Source of the DNA: Trichopria drosophilae
Lineage: Eukaryota; Arthropoda; Insecta; Hymenoptera; Diapriidae
Reading direction: 5' to 3'
Assembly: GCA_030407085.1 (NCBI GenBank)
Contig: CM059583.1
Coordinates: 43,741,001 to 43,805,000, forward strand
DNA: 64,000 bases
Of the stretch, positions 26,621 to 40,305 are shown piece after piece. A program made the position numbers and the translations under genes. How positions within the stretch are numbered: position 1 is the stretch's first letter; every line of letters starts with the position of its first letter. The notes beneath the pieces are model-generated. The model did no database searches. It had not been told where the DNA came from and saw nothing but the letters and a program-made list of their open reading frames with translations.

Positions 26621-29600
26621 ACTCTACATGGCAAAGCTTAACTTGTAATGATCATTACAACAATATATTAGAAAAAAATGTTTGTACTAATCTTGTGCAT
26701 GCAAGATTTTGTATTAAATATGTATGAACAGTTTCCTCAAAAAAATGTATTGTCAATCATCAAAAAGTTTATGACTGTGGTTAAAAAATAGAGCATAAAT
26801 AATAATATTTACGGAAAGTCGAGTATTTGGCGACACAACATTTTCCTGGAAATTACAAGATCAAAAAATTATTGTCACGTGAAGGATTCGATAATATTAC
26901 GGAATTCATTTAAGTCCAGTCAACGTCGTAGTATTTCAGTTTTTGCTTATTGTCCACAACGACGATAGATTGAATTACACCAGTAATGTTTAGCATTCAT
27001 TGCGGGTTGATGTTTTACTTCATATTACAGAGCAAATTATTGAGAGTTATGCATACCGAAGGATTTAATCCTATACATACGTTTGCTCCCTTCCTTAAAC
27101 TAAATGCCATATTCACAAAAAGATATCAACAATAAATAATTTATAAAATTGCTTGAACGAGCTATTTTTCCTGTTTTTCATGTACATTATTATCTCTACT
27201 CATTAATATTGATATTCTGAAAAAGTACAGGTTTAATATTTATAGAAAAATATATCAGTATACAATTTAACTTTGTAGGGATTAAAAATAGACATTTTTT
27301 CGTTCGTGTTTCACAATTTTTGTTTGTTAAGAGCTGAATTGAAGTGGATCATAATTAAGTCATTAATTAATATGATGTGCGTTGTGAACAAAGCCTACTT
27401 AGGAAGATATAAAGGTTTTAAGGACTCTGTATAATATTTCTATAAAAAAGATCTAGTACCAAAATTATTTATGCAATATCTCTGCTGGTTTTAAAGTTAA
27501 TTCGAGGAGTGAGTACTCATTTTAAAGGTTGCTGAAGCCAAGTGTTTATTTCTCTAATTACGGCCTGATAAAGGTGGAAATTGCCGATTATTTTTTGGTT
27601 TTTTGGGTCTAACTCAAATCTCTAAATAGGTAACGAAATATCACTAAGGCATGATTTATAGATCTTTACAAGATGAAGACTTTTATCCATTATGTTGTGA
27701 TAAAGAATGATCCAACAGTAAGCCTCCTAAGAACATGGATTTATCGATAAACGCGCTAAAGCTGAACCTGCTTTTAAAAGTCTCTCTATGCGCTCAATTT
27801 TGTTTAAACTTAACCCTTAAAGGGCCAATTTCATCGTCTTTTTAACCTCTACAACTTTTTATGATAACTGCTGAGCGAATTGAGTTAGGCCCGAAAAAAC
27901 GAAAATATCGTCATTTTCTTTACTTTATATAACTGAAGAATTATAATCATAGTAGGTAAAAATGACACAAATATGAATTATAGGATATAAAAAACCTTTA
28001 TAACAACTATAAAACCAACTCAGTTATTGCATAAAAGATTATTTATTTTCTAGAAAAGTCAATGTCGCGCAATTCAAATTCTATGCTTCAGATTCAATTT
28101 TAGAACTAAACTTTTTTGCTGAAAAAATCACCCAGAATCTAAATCTGGAATATTTTTACTCAGTTTTTGGACACTCTGTATAAACAAACCATCAGAGAAA
28201 TGATCGTGACATTTAAAATAAAAAAAAACAAAATCACTTCTTAACGAGTTTTAATAATTAACAAGAATTACACCATTTCAGAATCGAATATAAACTTTTC
28301 CAGTCAATGCATTATGTAAATTATTTTTAAATAAAAATTCAGAAAGATAGAATTTTATGAGTAAATCATAATTTCGAATGTTCAAATAAAAGGATACTGT
28401 AAAAACAGGTTGTGTAACTTCGAAACACCTACAACTTCAAAATATTCGCCAAACTAAAAAAGTACACTAATATTAATAAATAAAATAGCCGACTTTCAAT
28501 GTTACTGTGACAATAATTATAGGCCATGTAAAAAATTCAAATTGTAACACGAAAGTCTGAAATATTCGCATAATTTCTATTACTAATTTTATTTTGTATA
28601 AATTAATATCAACCCTTCTGAATACATTCAGATAACAATTTCAATATTTTATCAAATATTTTAGTCAATCAATTGTCAATTAAATCCCTGTCAATTAAAG
28701 CCAACAATAACTTTTCAACGCTAAATCGAATAACAATTAAAATGTTATATGTTATACATTTGTATGTTTTTAAAATAAAATTGTGTAGTAGATATTAAGA
28801 TAACATCATGTGACCAGTGCCAATTATTTGTATTTTTATTGTAAAATTTGAATTACCATAGAGATGTTAAAAATTAACAATAATATAGATCATCAAGGTT
28901 TTGTTGTAGGGTACTTGGAAAAATACGTTTTATTTTTATTTTTGAGATGGTTGTGATAAATATTTGTGTCTTTCATTACTGTTTACACCATTTAGTACTA
29001 CTCCCGCTCTTCAAAATAAGCTATTCGTCGATCATCTGTGAGGTTTTCTTACACTTAAGGCCATTTTAAATTATTATATTTCCACTAATTATGTATCACC
29101 ATTTTGAGTCCGCCATCATGGAGATTAACAACACTAATTTTCTGACTTTATCTTCATACTTAGGAAACTCAGGCTAAGTATCAGTTTCATGGAGCAATTA
29201 TGATGTAGAAATATTGTTAGGTTAGATAATTAAATATTAATAATTATAAATGTCATAATTTATAAAATGGCTGTAACTTTGTGAAAAAAAAATCTTAATT
29301 CTTGGACTAATAGCTCATTTCGAATGGTGACAGTAATACTAAATAACGCAAATAGTAAAAAAAGGCACAAAATTAATCTCACAAATATTTACAAAATGCT
29401 TTTTCGACTGCATAATCCCATATATCTTAAAATCCTGATTTGATCGACAGATTCTGACCGCATATTCAGATTCTACGATAAAATTACTTCAGAAATTAAC
29501 TATATCCCTCCAAGGACACCCAAGAGTTGCTTTTCCGTAGACCTATGTAATATAAGTGTACTATTTATTAATATTACCGTTAAAACAAAAATATTAGCAT

Positions 29601-30711
29601 TAAAATTGAAATTATGCAATAAATGGATTTTTAGAAATTATATGGATCTGACAGATTTGCCTCGTTACAAGGAATCAATTAACTAAAAATAAATGTAAAA
29701 CCATAATACAAAATTATATACTTATACAATTAATTAACAAAACGTTGTTAAATAGCATAAATAGTATATAAATAAGTTTACTCTTGCAAATTTTTATCAA
29801 CTTTGATAATCAACTGGGATTAATTACTGAGATGCAGATAAAAAATCGATTTAAAGCCCAATATTTGTTATTACGCAAGGAATTGCAATATTCCAAGTGT
29901 TTACACTCGAAAAATGAGAACTAAATTATGCCAACAACAATAATAAAAATGTGAAACTGAACCGCAAAAGCATAAAGATTTTATTTTTGTAAAATGATCT
30001 CTTTTAGCGTAACGTATTTCTTTGACGGATCTGACAACGTCAAAATGAGCATTTATTTTCATAACAAGGCGAAATGACGGTTACCAACCACAGTTTTTAC
30101 GAAACACTAAAATTGAAAGTATGTAGTATTTTACACAGCACATGTAATAAGGAAATGAACGCATACATAAAATTTAATTTTGTATCTTTTGATATTCCGT
30201 AATCTGACATTTTAATCTATAAAAAATATTGTGGAAATTGGAAAAATTAATAGAAGTATTATCTCTTCTCAGCTTTTGCAATGTTAACCCCAGCCACCGT
30301 TTTATCGCAAATTACACGACTGTGGTATAAAATATCGCTGGAAATAAATAATTGCTTTGTAATGTGCATAACAAAAATATAGAATAAAACATTAAGATAT
30401 CGTTGTATACATATAATGTCATAATAAATTCAGCAACTCAAAACTAATAAATATGCTTATTTTTACAAAACGAATATTACTTGTTGCTTTAGATCATGAT
30501 TTATCGGTTCACCAAATATGCGTCATTTATTCGAATAACCATAGTGAAGAAATATAACGAAGATTGAACTGTTATTATTTTATAACATCAGTTAAAACTA
30601 CACACGGAAAAAAATTGTTAATGAAAATGACGAATGTTCGGGTATTGAGATCATGAAAAATATTAAAACATTGTACACTAAATTATCGGTTAATACACTG
30701 AAAAAAAATTA
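26621..30711. other. AT-rich stretch, fragments of repeats only
   Basis: An imperfect inverted repeat joins about 27556-27630 with about 27865-27940 (GAGTTAGGCCCGAAAAAACG on the right, its complement on the left). An isolated TTAACCCTTAAAGGGCCAA at 27810 resembles a terminus of the TTAA fold-back family but has no partner. A patch near 29.1 kb with CCATTTTGAGTCCGCCATC is of the same type as the 61-62 kb repeats. No gene seen. Confidence 0.5.
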
Positions 30712-30867
30712 CTAATTTCAAGTAAATATTTACTGTAGTAGTCGCAACAAAATATTAATTTGATTTTATCCAGCAAGTAAGTATTTATTTAAATTAAGAA
30801 AATATTTCCTTATTTTCGATAAATATTTTATTGCGACTATTCAAGTAAATATTTACTTGAAATTAGG
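30712..30867. repeat. Palindromic element, about 156 bp, arms about 45 bp
   Basis: The left arm CTAATTTCAAGTAAATATTT, then AGTCGCAACAAAATATT, is matched by the reverse complement on the right (AAATATTTTATTGCGACT, AAATATTTACTTGAAATTAG). The loop holds further TAAATATTT/AAATATTTA words. Probably a small fold-back MITE. Confidence 0.65.
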
Positions 30868-32279
30868 ACATTTTTGAATTACTAAATATTTATTAAAAAA
30901 TGTTGTAATGTCTAAGTCTCATTATAACATTTTTGTTTATGTATAAAAAAAATAAAAGTATTTTTCTATTTTTAAAAACATATAAAAAAGAGGAGAGATG
31001 AAACCAGCACCATACAAGAAAATGAACAGGTAAAATTGTTTAAAGCATAAATTAAAAATAGAATTTTGAAGGCTGAGATTTCGAGTTGAATATCGAACGA
31101 TTCCTTTGCTATGAAAAATTATCAATTTTTACGATTAATTACTTGACATGTTCAGATTTAAGATTGCATCTATTCTACTTTAGACTCCTTATAAAATACA
31201 AATTTAGATTTTTTTTCATTTTTTTATGGGGATCGTCATTTATCGCAATTCGAGTGAGGCAACGTAGCGTATAAATTACATTAAACGTACCGAGATCCTC
31301 AACAAGCACATGGTGAGCAAAGACCTAATGCCTCGAATCCGCAATAGAAAAGATAAATTACGCATCCGGAGTGTCGCGACAGTCACGCAAATCAAATCAA
31401 TGGAAGTCCCATTTAATTGTTAGGTATTGAAGAAAAAAAATGATAATACCGTATATTCGCATTTATCTGGAACATAGACAACCTCAATTGAAGTACGATT
31501 TTCTTTTTTAGGTTATGTGATGAACTATATGGGTATTACGTAACAGTTGACCTAACCTAAAAAACGTGTTAACAATGAATAACGCGATTCTTTATAAGGG
31601 GCAATTATTGTTCAGTCTATTTTTACAATCGATACGTCATCACTGTGATCTATTTTTTTAATAATTGTATGTATCTTTAATGCGGCCAATTAAATAATCG
31701 ATAAGGATTCTCATTTTTTGTTAAAATGATATCGTAAATGTTTATTTTTATTTATATTAGGATATGATGGAGAATTATGCTCCAAAATTTTCGAATTGGA
31801 GCACGAATATTAACCCTTCACGAGCCATATTTGCTCCGGTAAAAACAATAAGTAATTCACACTCGGATAATCAATAGCCGCTATTTTCAGCTCGATATAT
31901 TTCGGATTCGGTTTTTCATCTCTTCAACGACGCTTTTCAAAGTCAACAAAACAACTTCTTATTTATATACCTTGGATATTTTCAACCCACTGACTTTGGT
32001 CAATTACTTAAATATAGAACCGCGATGCCTTCCCGTCGATTTGTGCGTATAGGAATTCATGCTTGACAACTTTTCAGAAAGCGAGACAACTTGACCTGTA
32101 AATGCGTTTTATCACTGTAAATAAACGAGTTTCCTTGCAAATGCAGTATGTCGATATCTTAACTTAATGCTAACGAGTCAACTTAACGATATTCTGCATA
32201 AAAAACGAAAAAATATGAGTCGGGTCCTTGCTCGCGTAAAAAATGTATGAATTTTTTTAAAAACGAGTAAAAGTGCATC
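30868..32279. other. AT-rich stretch, no gene seen
   Basis: Two overlapping opposite-strand ORFs of 62 codons (30937-31125 and 31086-31274) have no domain and AT-driven composition. An unpaired TTAACCCTTCACGAGCC occurs at 31810. Nothing else supported. Confidence 0.5.
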
Positions 32280-33070
32280 GGTACTTGTCGTGTCTGTAAA
32301 TACCGGCGTAAAACCTTTTCGATTTAAGTCAAGAACTTTGCACCGTGTTCCATACGTGCTTCAAAATGCCGCCGCTCGTGACGCACGTACGCGATTCCAG
32401 GGGCCATGTAAAACGTACTATCCCATTCAAATAAGTCCCCCGACATCCCTCGCGTTCCTGATAGAGCGTACCCTTCTTATTTCTGAATCAAAAGAGTTAT
32501 TATGTTCACTGTGCTGTGCCTCAAACCATGGAGGACCATCGAGCACATGGTAAAAAGAAAATTCGCGTTTCGACACTAATAAGGTTGCCTTGCATTTCCG
32601 TTGTCTAGCGCATAGGATGCAGGAGAGGAATCGTTTTTTGAAAACAGATCTCAAAACGTGCACGAACAATCTCTCACGTCACAAATTCACGAAAGCGGAT
32701 GTCGCGATCGATGAAACATTGTCGGCGCCGGATTCGATGTACCGTAACGAACGTGCTCGTTCATCGAGAGTTGTAACTTAATTGTACTGTAACGTAAAAC
32801 TTAACTCACTTTTTTAGTTTCGGCGATTTTCTCAAATCCGTAATTGTAACACGACACTCGGTTGTTTCGACGCGAAATAAAACGGCCTCGTTGTAGAACG
32901 GCTGACCACGCACTACTGTCAACCCTCACTCGTGAGTCTCTTTTCTCCGTAACTCCTATACCCTAATGCCCGTCCATTTATAGCCCCCACTCGATTACCA
33001 GTGCCGTATGCGTTAGAACCAATACCCAGGGAATTGTCAAACAAGTTATCAAGATCACTCCCCTTCCGAA
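32280..33070. other. GC-richer block, possible retroelement LTR or promoter/untranslated exon
   Basis: GC content rises sharply with many CpGs (GCCGCCGCTCGTGACGCACG, GTCGGCGCCGGATTCG). Plus-strand ORFs of 87 and 63 codons (32290-32553 and 32590-32781) and a minus-strand ORF of 80 codons overlap, and none shows a domain. An AATAAA (about 32877) followed by a CT-rich tail recalls a long terminal repeat. An exon or promoter of a gene with very long introns is the alternative. No terminal TG...CA repeat or target duplication could be fixed. Confidence 0.3.
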
Positions 33071-33411
33071 GGGTTCAAATTTAATGAAATCAAAATGTCA
33101 TTGACTCCTAATTACGTCCTCCATAAAAATGATATTTTTTAAAATTCTTTTATTACATGTAACTTCGGTTTAAAAATGGTATTGTTGTATGAACTAAAGT
33201 TTTAGTAATAACACGTGTACTAAAATTCCGTATAATGTATGTTTATAATATGTGTATTATACGATACATGGTATAAATAATGAATATTCAAAATACGTAT
33301 AATAAATGTATAATATCGGAGTGACTTGATGGAAAATTTTACTATTCTATTAGTAATTTGGGAATGTAATGTTCAATGCGAAAATGTAGATTTCTTTTTA
33401 TTAGAAATTAA

Positions 33412-34391
33412 CCCGGTTCTGCCCAAACAGCCACGACTTTTACTTCATAATGAAAGTTTACCATAATTATTATGGTAAACGATCAAATATTTTATCGTCA
33501 ATAAGTATTCTCTATTTTTGGGTATGCTATTTTCAAATCTGGCCATCTGGCTTTTTGAAATTGAAAAACACCGTAAAAACTGAAAAACTTTTTTACAAAT
33601 CTTTTCCTCTCTTTCGTTAATCAATCCCTATGGATCTGGTGAACTAGTTTGACGTATAAATAGCTGAAATTTTTAAATTTGTGAAATTCATTATGGCCGT
33701 CGCATAACAGCGAAAAATTGACATTTTTCTGACATATTATTCAAAGTTATTGACAAAATCGGCTTAGTTGTAAGGAAACTCTAATTTAGTGATATCAGTA
33801 ATCATGAAAATGAACACCACAGCCATTTTAAATTTTTAAAATCTGATATCAGGCATTATGAAAAAGAAACTCGAAAATGGATATCTTTGCACGATATTCC
33901 ATTTTATAGCGCCGCTATATTGGAATATATTGAAAAATATCTCTGATTTTCATTTTCATGATTACTGATGTCACTGAATTGGATTTTCACAAAACTAAGC
34001 CAATTTCATCAATAACTTTGAATTTATGACAAAAAAATGTCATCTTTTAGCTGTTATGCGTCCGTCATATTAAATTTCATAAATATAAAAATTTCGGTCA
34101 CTTAACGTCCAATAAGTCGACCAAATCCAAAGAGGCAGCATAATCGGGATTGGTTACCAGAAGAGCTAAAAGATTCCTAAAAAAGCGTATCGCCTTTTTT
34201 CATATTTTTTTAATTTTAAAAGGCCATATTAACAAAACGACGTGTTGAAAACAAAAACTATGATCAAATTTGAAAAAAGCATATCAAAAAATAGAAGGAT
34301 ACCCACAGACGAAATAATATTTGATCGTTTAACATAAAAATTTTGCCTTTCAAACTGAAGTAAAATTCATGTCAGATTGGACAGAAACGGT
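33412..34391. mobile_element. TTAA-flanked long fold-back element, 980 bp (piggyBac-like non-autonomous)
   Basis: TTAA at 33408-33411 and 34392-34395 flanks termini CCCGGTTCTGCCCAAAC and the reverse complement of an end reading ACCGTTTCTGTCCAATC. The arms, about 450 bp each, match imperfectly throughout: AAACGATCAAATATT, GGGTATGCTATTTTCAAAT / GATATGCTTTTTTCAAAT, CGCATAACAG, TTCAAAGTTATTGA and CAGTAATCATGAAAATGAA recur in order on both strands. The loop is about 100 bp. No protein-coding capacity. Confidence 0.8.
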
Positions 34392-34664
34392 TTAAAAAAT
34401 GTTTTGTAATTTGTATTACAAAGAAATGTGTATTTTTCGTCATGAACGTTGCATCTCCCAATTAAATAGTAACATTTACAATAAAGTCTTTGCACAAAAA
34501 TCTTTGATCACTTGTAGAAATTAGAAATAACCTCCATGATATTCTGTAGAATTTACAAAATGTTCGTTAATCCGGATATAGAATTTTATAAAGTCTGTTA
34601 TATGAATTACAGAATGAATATATGTAGTGTGCTTTTCCGTAAAAGTTTCAGTGTATTTCTTGAA

Positions 34665-35725
34665 CCCTTTAACGCCAAAGTGTACAGAACTGCTCATAGA
34701 TTACAGAATTATCTTTGTATGCAATACAAATTTTTTAAAAATGGAGACCTCCATATCCCACTTTGTTCTTTTGAATGGCAATGGTCAAATTTTCAAAAAT
34801 CATGTTTAACACATTTTTTTCAAAACTGTCGAATAAATATCGAATTTTTCTACTATTACTACTATTACTACGGCTACGATTATTTTTTTTTAAGTCAATT
34901 TTTTCTTTGATACAGATTTCTGATCATCGGATTACTTATCAGAAAAGTGTTCCCAATAATTGTACTTCAAAACTGTGCTTTCACAGATTTTTATTTTTGC
35001 CGATTTGGATTTTAAAATGGCGTAAAATTTGTTTAGAGAGTGCGGTTGGATGTGTGTAGGTGTGCGCGTGCACATGTGTGTGTGTGGAAATGGACGTGGA
35101 CGACTTTCAAAAAGATTATTAAAAATTCACTAACTATTCTTACGATTTTATGTGATATTTGTAATGAAAATAATTAAAAAAAGATTGATCAGTGAGAGTA
35201 GCTAACAAATATTTGAGCAGAGCAATATGAATTGCATACGAAGCGACCTTAGAACAATTAAGTCGATACCATAGTGCCTCAAACTGTAAAATAAAAACGA
35301 GAAAATATTGTAAAACATGTTCATTGGATTATTGCTATATATGACTAAAATGCAGAAAATTCCTAAATTTTGAAAATTGTTCGCTGTTCAGACGCCATTT
35401 TAAAATCCAATTCGACAAAAATCAAAATGTACGAAAGCATACTTTTGAAGTAAAACTACCGAGAACACGTTTCTGATAGGTTACAAGGTGACCAAAAATC
35501 GATATCATGGTAATTTAAATCATAAAAAATCATAGCTAAAATATGGTGTTTTTTTCAATATCTTTGAAATATCGTTAGACATCATTTTTTTGAAACGGCA
35601 TTCGAAAGAGGAATCTCAAAATTAGTCGGATGGACCGCAGGTCTCTATTTTTAAAACATTTGTATTGTAAACAAAAACGATGCTGAAATCAGTGTGCAAA
35701 TTGTGCAAATTTGGGCGATAAAAGG
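34665..35725. mobile_element. TTAA-type long fold-back element, 1061 bp
   Basis: The right end reads GCGATAAAAGG before TTAA (35726-35729). The left end reads CCCTTTAACGCCAAAG after TGAA (one mismatch from TTAA). The arms match: ACAATACAAATGTTTTAAAA / GCAATACAAATTTTTTAAAA, TATCAGAAACGTGTTC / TATCAGAAAAGTGTTC, then TTGGATTTTAAAATGGCGT close to the loop. The loop region at 35.03-35.35 kb contains a TG-rich stretch. Overlapping ORFs (34536-34910, 34627-34809, 34775-35059) fall within the left arm and are incidental. Confidence 0.75.
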
Positions 35726-36380
35726 TTAAGTTACGGAATTTTCTAGTAGCAATCATAAAAGGCCCTCTACATTAATTCTCTAATTCTTAAATCAGACTTT
35801 GTGAAACTCTATATTCTGAGTTACGTACCTTTTTGTAAATTCCACAAAACATATTTTTTCAATTTACACTTTTTGAAAAAACTAAAATACTAATTTATTA
35901 TGAGGAAAAAATACGAAACGTCGTATGAATATCACTTTTTCAGGAAAATCATGGCAATATTGTTCATTTTTTTAAATCAAAATATTTCTGATATCTGGAT
36001 AATAATTGAAGTTTATACTTTATTTAATTTATAATTTTAATAATTGAATACTAGAAAATTTGTCTTTGTTACATACAATAATATTGAAATTAGGCTTGTA
36101 TCATAAAATACTTGCACCAATACGCAAACAAAATTTTGTATTTTCAACTTCAAATTTATAAAACGTGAAATATAATAATATTTTCAGTTATTGATGATTC
36201 AGCTTTCTTCCATACAGTTCAGTGACATAAAAGAAACATGCTATAAAATGATATATAAGAATAAATAACAAAAAAACGAAATTGTTAAAAAAAGCAAGTA
36301 ACTCACTTTTTGTGTGAGAACCAGATGTTCTTGATTTAGAGATCATTATTGTTTCACCAGTAATAAAAAACGTGTGGTCA

Positions 36381-36458
<78 letters not shown>

Positions 36459-39240
36459 GACATTCATTAACTTTCAATTTCTGATTGCAGTAATTTAAGA
36501 AAATAAATTAAAAAGTATCAATATAATGTCTTATAAATTTCATTGAAAACGAAACAAAAATAGTTATAATTTTTACTTTCGATTTCATGTAAAACAAGAA
36601 AAAAAAACTTATCGTTCTAAAAATTAATAGAACCGCTTTTGAAGAAAGACTCCAGTCCATTTTATTCTTACTATATACTTTATACCAAAATAAAATTAAC
36701 AATTATAAATAAAATTTGAAAAACTGTTTCTTAAGTATATTTTTGTCTATTTAACCAGAAGAAAGCGGGACAAATGATTAAATTAAAAATACTAATTAAG
36801 TATTTGCCCATTTCGAATAACTTTCTAAGAAAAATCGAAAATAATATTATTTAACTGCTGGTATCGATTTTGACGATCTCTAATAAACAAAATAAAAATA
36901 AAAATGCGGTAACCTGTGGTCTCATTATGCCAAAGATAACAAGAAAATATTTTATTGTAAAAAAAATAATCAAAAGTTTAATGCAAAAATCTTCAGCTCC
37001 TTGAATTTCACTGTTACACTAAATCATTTATGCGTTCTTTAAAAAAGTAGAAAAATTGTTTATAAATATACATATTTATTTATTTATTTTTATTGTAAAT
37101 ATATTTGTATGCAGTAATCTATCAAAAAGAATGTGCGAAGATATAAAATATATTACATCACGATTCCATCTATTCCGGAATTTGTTCGAGCGAAGTAAAG
37201 AAAATAAAACAAGTGTCATTTGTCATTTCTAAAAAATTCGAGTTATAGTAAAAATAACAATATTACAGATAAGAATGATAATTTTTTAATACAAATTCAT
37301 CATAAGAATAAAGAAACAAAGATATAAAGAAAAACCGAAACATTTCCTGATAAACAGCAGTTCACCTTCACTAACAATTAAAATAATATCTGATTTTCTT
37401 ATTATGTATGACTAACTCAGCCATGAACCCGCTTTAACTAATGGGAATTAATAGACTTTTTTTAATTGGAGATTGGTGCGTTTACTTGTCCCTCAAATCA
37501 AAACTGCTAAAGATGACATGTGTTCTACGTTGCTATAGAATAACGATTAAATTGGTTTAAGAGAATATAAGCAAATATCTTTCTTCATTTTTTTGTAAAG
37601 CAACCAATCTATTTGATAAAATTTATTAAACACAAGATCGCTGGCACGTAAACCCATAAAAATATATAAATACTACAAGTGAAATTAATTTTCGTGACAA
37701 TTTTTCATTATTCAATTTTTTACAGATCCGGTTTTCAAATGTATTTACCGATCAAAGTATATACATAACGGTACAGTAAGTTTCTTATCGAAATAACCTA
37801 TACTAAACATAGCAAAATAGTTTTATTTATACAGTGAAAATATATTAATAACTTTTGCATATTCAAAAAAACTTCGTATTTTTTAATTTTGTAAGTTATA
37901 AAAACTATTATCTAAAATGATATCATTAAAAATATCAAAATCTTTTATTTGAGTTTTATTTCTTGGGTTTGATTCTTTAATTATTGCATGATAATACCTT
38001 TATTTTCTGTAATTACCATTAAAATAATATAATCCTATCTTGTCATTATCGATATTACTTACATTTTAATGATTCTTCGTTAATTTAACAATATTAAAAC
38101 AAGCTTTTCATTCGGAACTCGTAGAAATTTGTATTCTAATGTTCTTTATCTTGTTAATTAAAAACGTTTAATTTAATTGATTCAATTATTTCAAAACGTG
38201 ACAGATACCAGTTCATTTTTACGACTACCAATAGATTTTATATTATAGTTTCTCTGAAATCTTGAAATTCAAAGAATTTCAAAGATTTTACTATTATAGA
38301 AAAATAAATCTTATAATCTTCTTAATCCGTTCTAATCTTTAAATTTCTTTCGGTTTTCATTTTTGCATTTAGAGTCACAGGCTAATAGTATTTTTGGCAA
38401 ATACATTGATAATATTGCAGCCATACTTTGGTAAAATGTTTTTTTACAGGAAGACTGAAAAAGAGCTGAAAAATATATGTATGCATTTCAATATCATTAT
38501 AGTTAAATTATGGATTGTTTCCATATCATGTTACAAATTAGAAAAGTAAAATTATGAAAGTATCTCGTAAAAAACTGTTATGAATTTAAATATTAAATTA
38601 CCTTAAAAAAGTAATTTTTTTATTATATCTGAGAAAAAATTAGTATGTTATATAACTTAATAAATAAACTATATACAACCTATGGAAATGATGTTTTGTG
38701 AAAACGTTTATTGGTGTAGGTGTGGTGGTAATACCTTTATAATCAATTATAAAATACCTTACTTTAATTAACTAATTTGATAAATCACATTGGTTACCAT
38801 AACGGTATTATAATATAATATTAATTCACATGATTACTCGTGAAATCGATAGTACAATAGACATTAGCAAGTACATACATCAAAGTTTACGTCACCTAAA
38901 AAGTATCGTCTATACTGAATAGAAAAAGTTACGGTGAAGAAACGTGTATTTCGACGATTTATTTATTTTTATTTCTATTCTTTAAATTACGATCCAGAAT
39001 AGTACAATTGCTTTTGAAAAAAAGGTTTAATTTTTCTCTTTAAATGCACATAAAATGGCCTACAATAAAAAAATGATCTCAACCTAAAACATGATTAACA
39101 TGCAATCAAAGGTTTTCGTATTAAGCTATTAATTTTTACAGCAATTGGTATTCTTCATGATTAAATGGTATTCTATTACTTTTTAATGATTACGATATAG
39201 ATATTAAACTGTCGATATGAAACACACAATAATTTAGTAA
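35726..39240. other. AT-rich stretch, no gene seen
   Basis: Apart from the TA microsatellite at 36384-36452, nothing recognisable. ORFs at 36188-36463 and 36508-36702 come from the repeat and from AT-rich sequence. Confidence 0.55.
36384..36452. repeat. (AT)n microsatellite, about 69 bases
   Basis: Uninterrupted alternating A and T. Long pure dinucleotide tracts mutate fast, so the length given may differ between individuals or reflect assembly error. Confidence 0.98.
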
Positions 39241-39246
39241 GTTTAA

Positions 39247-40305
39247 CTCATTAACGTCCAAGCTGTCGAAATTTTTAGATCATTTTCAAAGCTCTCTAGC
39301 AAATTGAAAAATGAAAATATAATAATGAAACCATTTACTTCACTAATTTTTGGTATGCTCTATCGATTTATGGGGTCAAAATTTGGTTTCCTAGACGTAG
39401 AAACACAAATGGCGGATTTTATCTGAAAAAGTATCGAAACATTTTTTTTTGACATTTTTTTTTGACATTTTTTTACAAATGATAATGGATGGAGATCCAT
39501 TTCAAACTATGGATAAACGTGGACAAATAAGTTGCAGATTAAGGGGAATTTATTGTAGTGAGCTCCATTCAGTTTATCCTATTAAAAATGGCGGTAAGTG
39601 TAAAAATTTATAAAAACCCTTGTTTTTCCTAAATATTTCTGAAATAAATCGACATTAATCAAAATTTTTGTCTTAAAATGTAAAATTTAGCCATTTTAGA
39701 TTCCGAAAATGCTTCATTGCATTTCGATTCAATATAATAATCCTAAACATAAAGAAATACAATAACACAAAGCACCGAAATATTTACCGACGAGGCATGT
39801 GAAAAATTCCATTATTTTTTTAATTTCCGAGACCGCCACATTGAATTCGCCATTATTAACATCGCCAAATATATTAAAAGGTGACCAGTGAAATTTTATA
39901 TTTTAAGACAACAATTTTGATTAATATCGATTTATTTTAGACACTTTTTAAAAAAACATATATTTTTAGAAATTAAAACTGAATGGAGCTCTATCAAAAA
40001 ATGTCCTCCTTAAACTACAACTTATTTATCCACGTTTGCCCATAGTTTGAAATGGATCGCCATCCATTATCCATTTGTAAAAAATTGTCGAAAACAATTT
40101 TTTTCAGATTTTTCGGCACTTTTTCAGATAAAATCCACCATATTGTTTTTGTGCGACGAAGAAACCGAATTTTGATCACACAATTCAATACAGCATACCC
40201 AAAAATAGTCAAGTAAGTTGGTTTCATTATAATATTTTCATTTTTCAATTTGCTAGACAGCTTTGAAAATGATCTAAAAATCTCGTCATTGTGGAAGTTA
40301 ATGGG
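39247..40305. mobile_element. TTAA-flanked long fold-back element, 1059 bp
   Basis: TTAA at 39243-39246 and 40306-40309 encloses CTCATTAACGTCC on the left and GGAAGTTAATGGG on the right. The arms of about 500 bp share ATTTTTAGATCATTTTCAAA, GCAAATTGAAAAATGAAAAT, GATTTTATCTGAAAAAGT, ATAATGGATGG and GAGCTCCATTCAGTTT in mirrored order. The two arms are clearly more alike near the ends than near the loop. The 77-codon ORF at 40015-40248 lies within one arm and has no independent support. Confidence 0.85.

Noticed and set aside
36188..36463. 91-codon minus-strand ORF
   Set aside because: The N-terminal third is alternating Ile-Tyr from the AT microsatellite. The rest has no recognisable features.
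40015..40248. 77-codon ORF
   Set aside because: Falls inside one arm of a fold-back element. The matching arm does not keep the frame.
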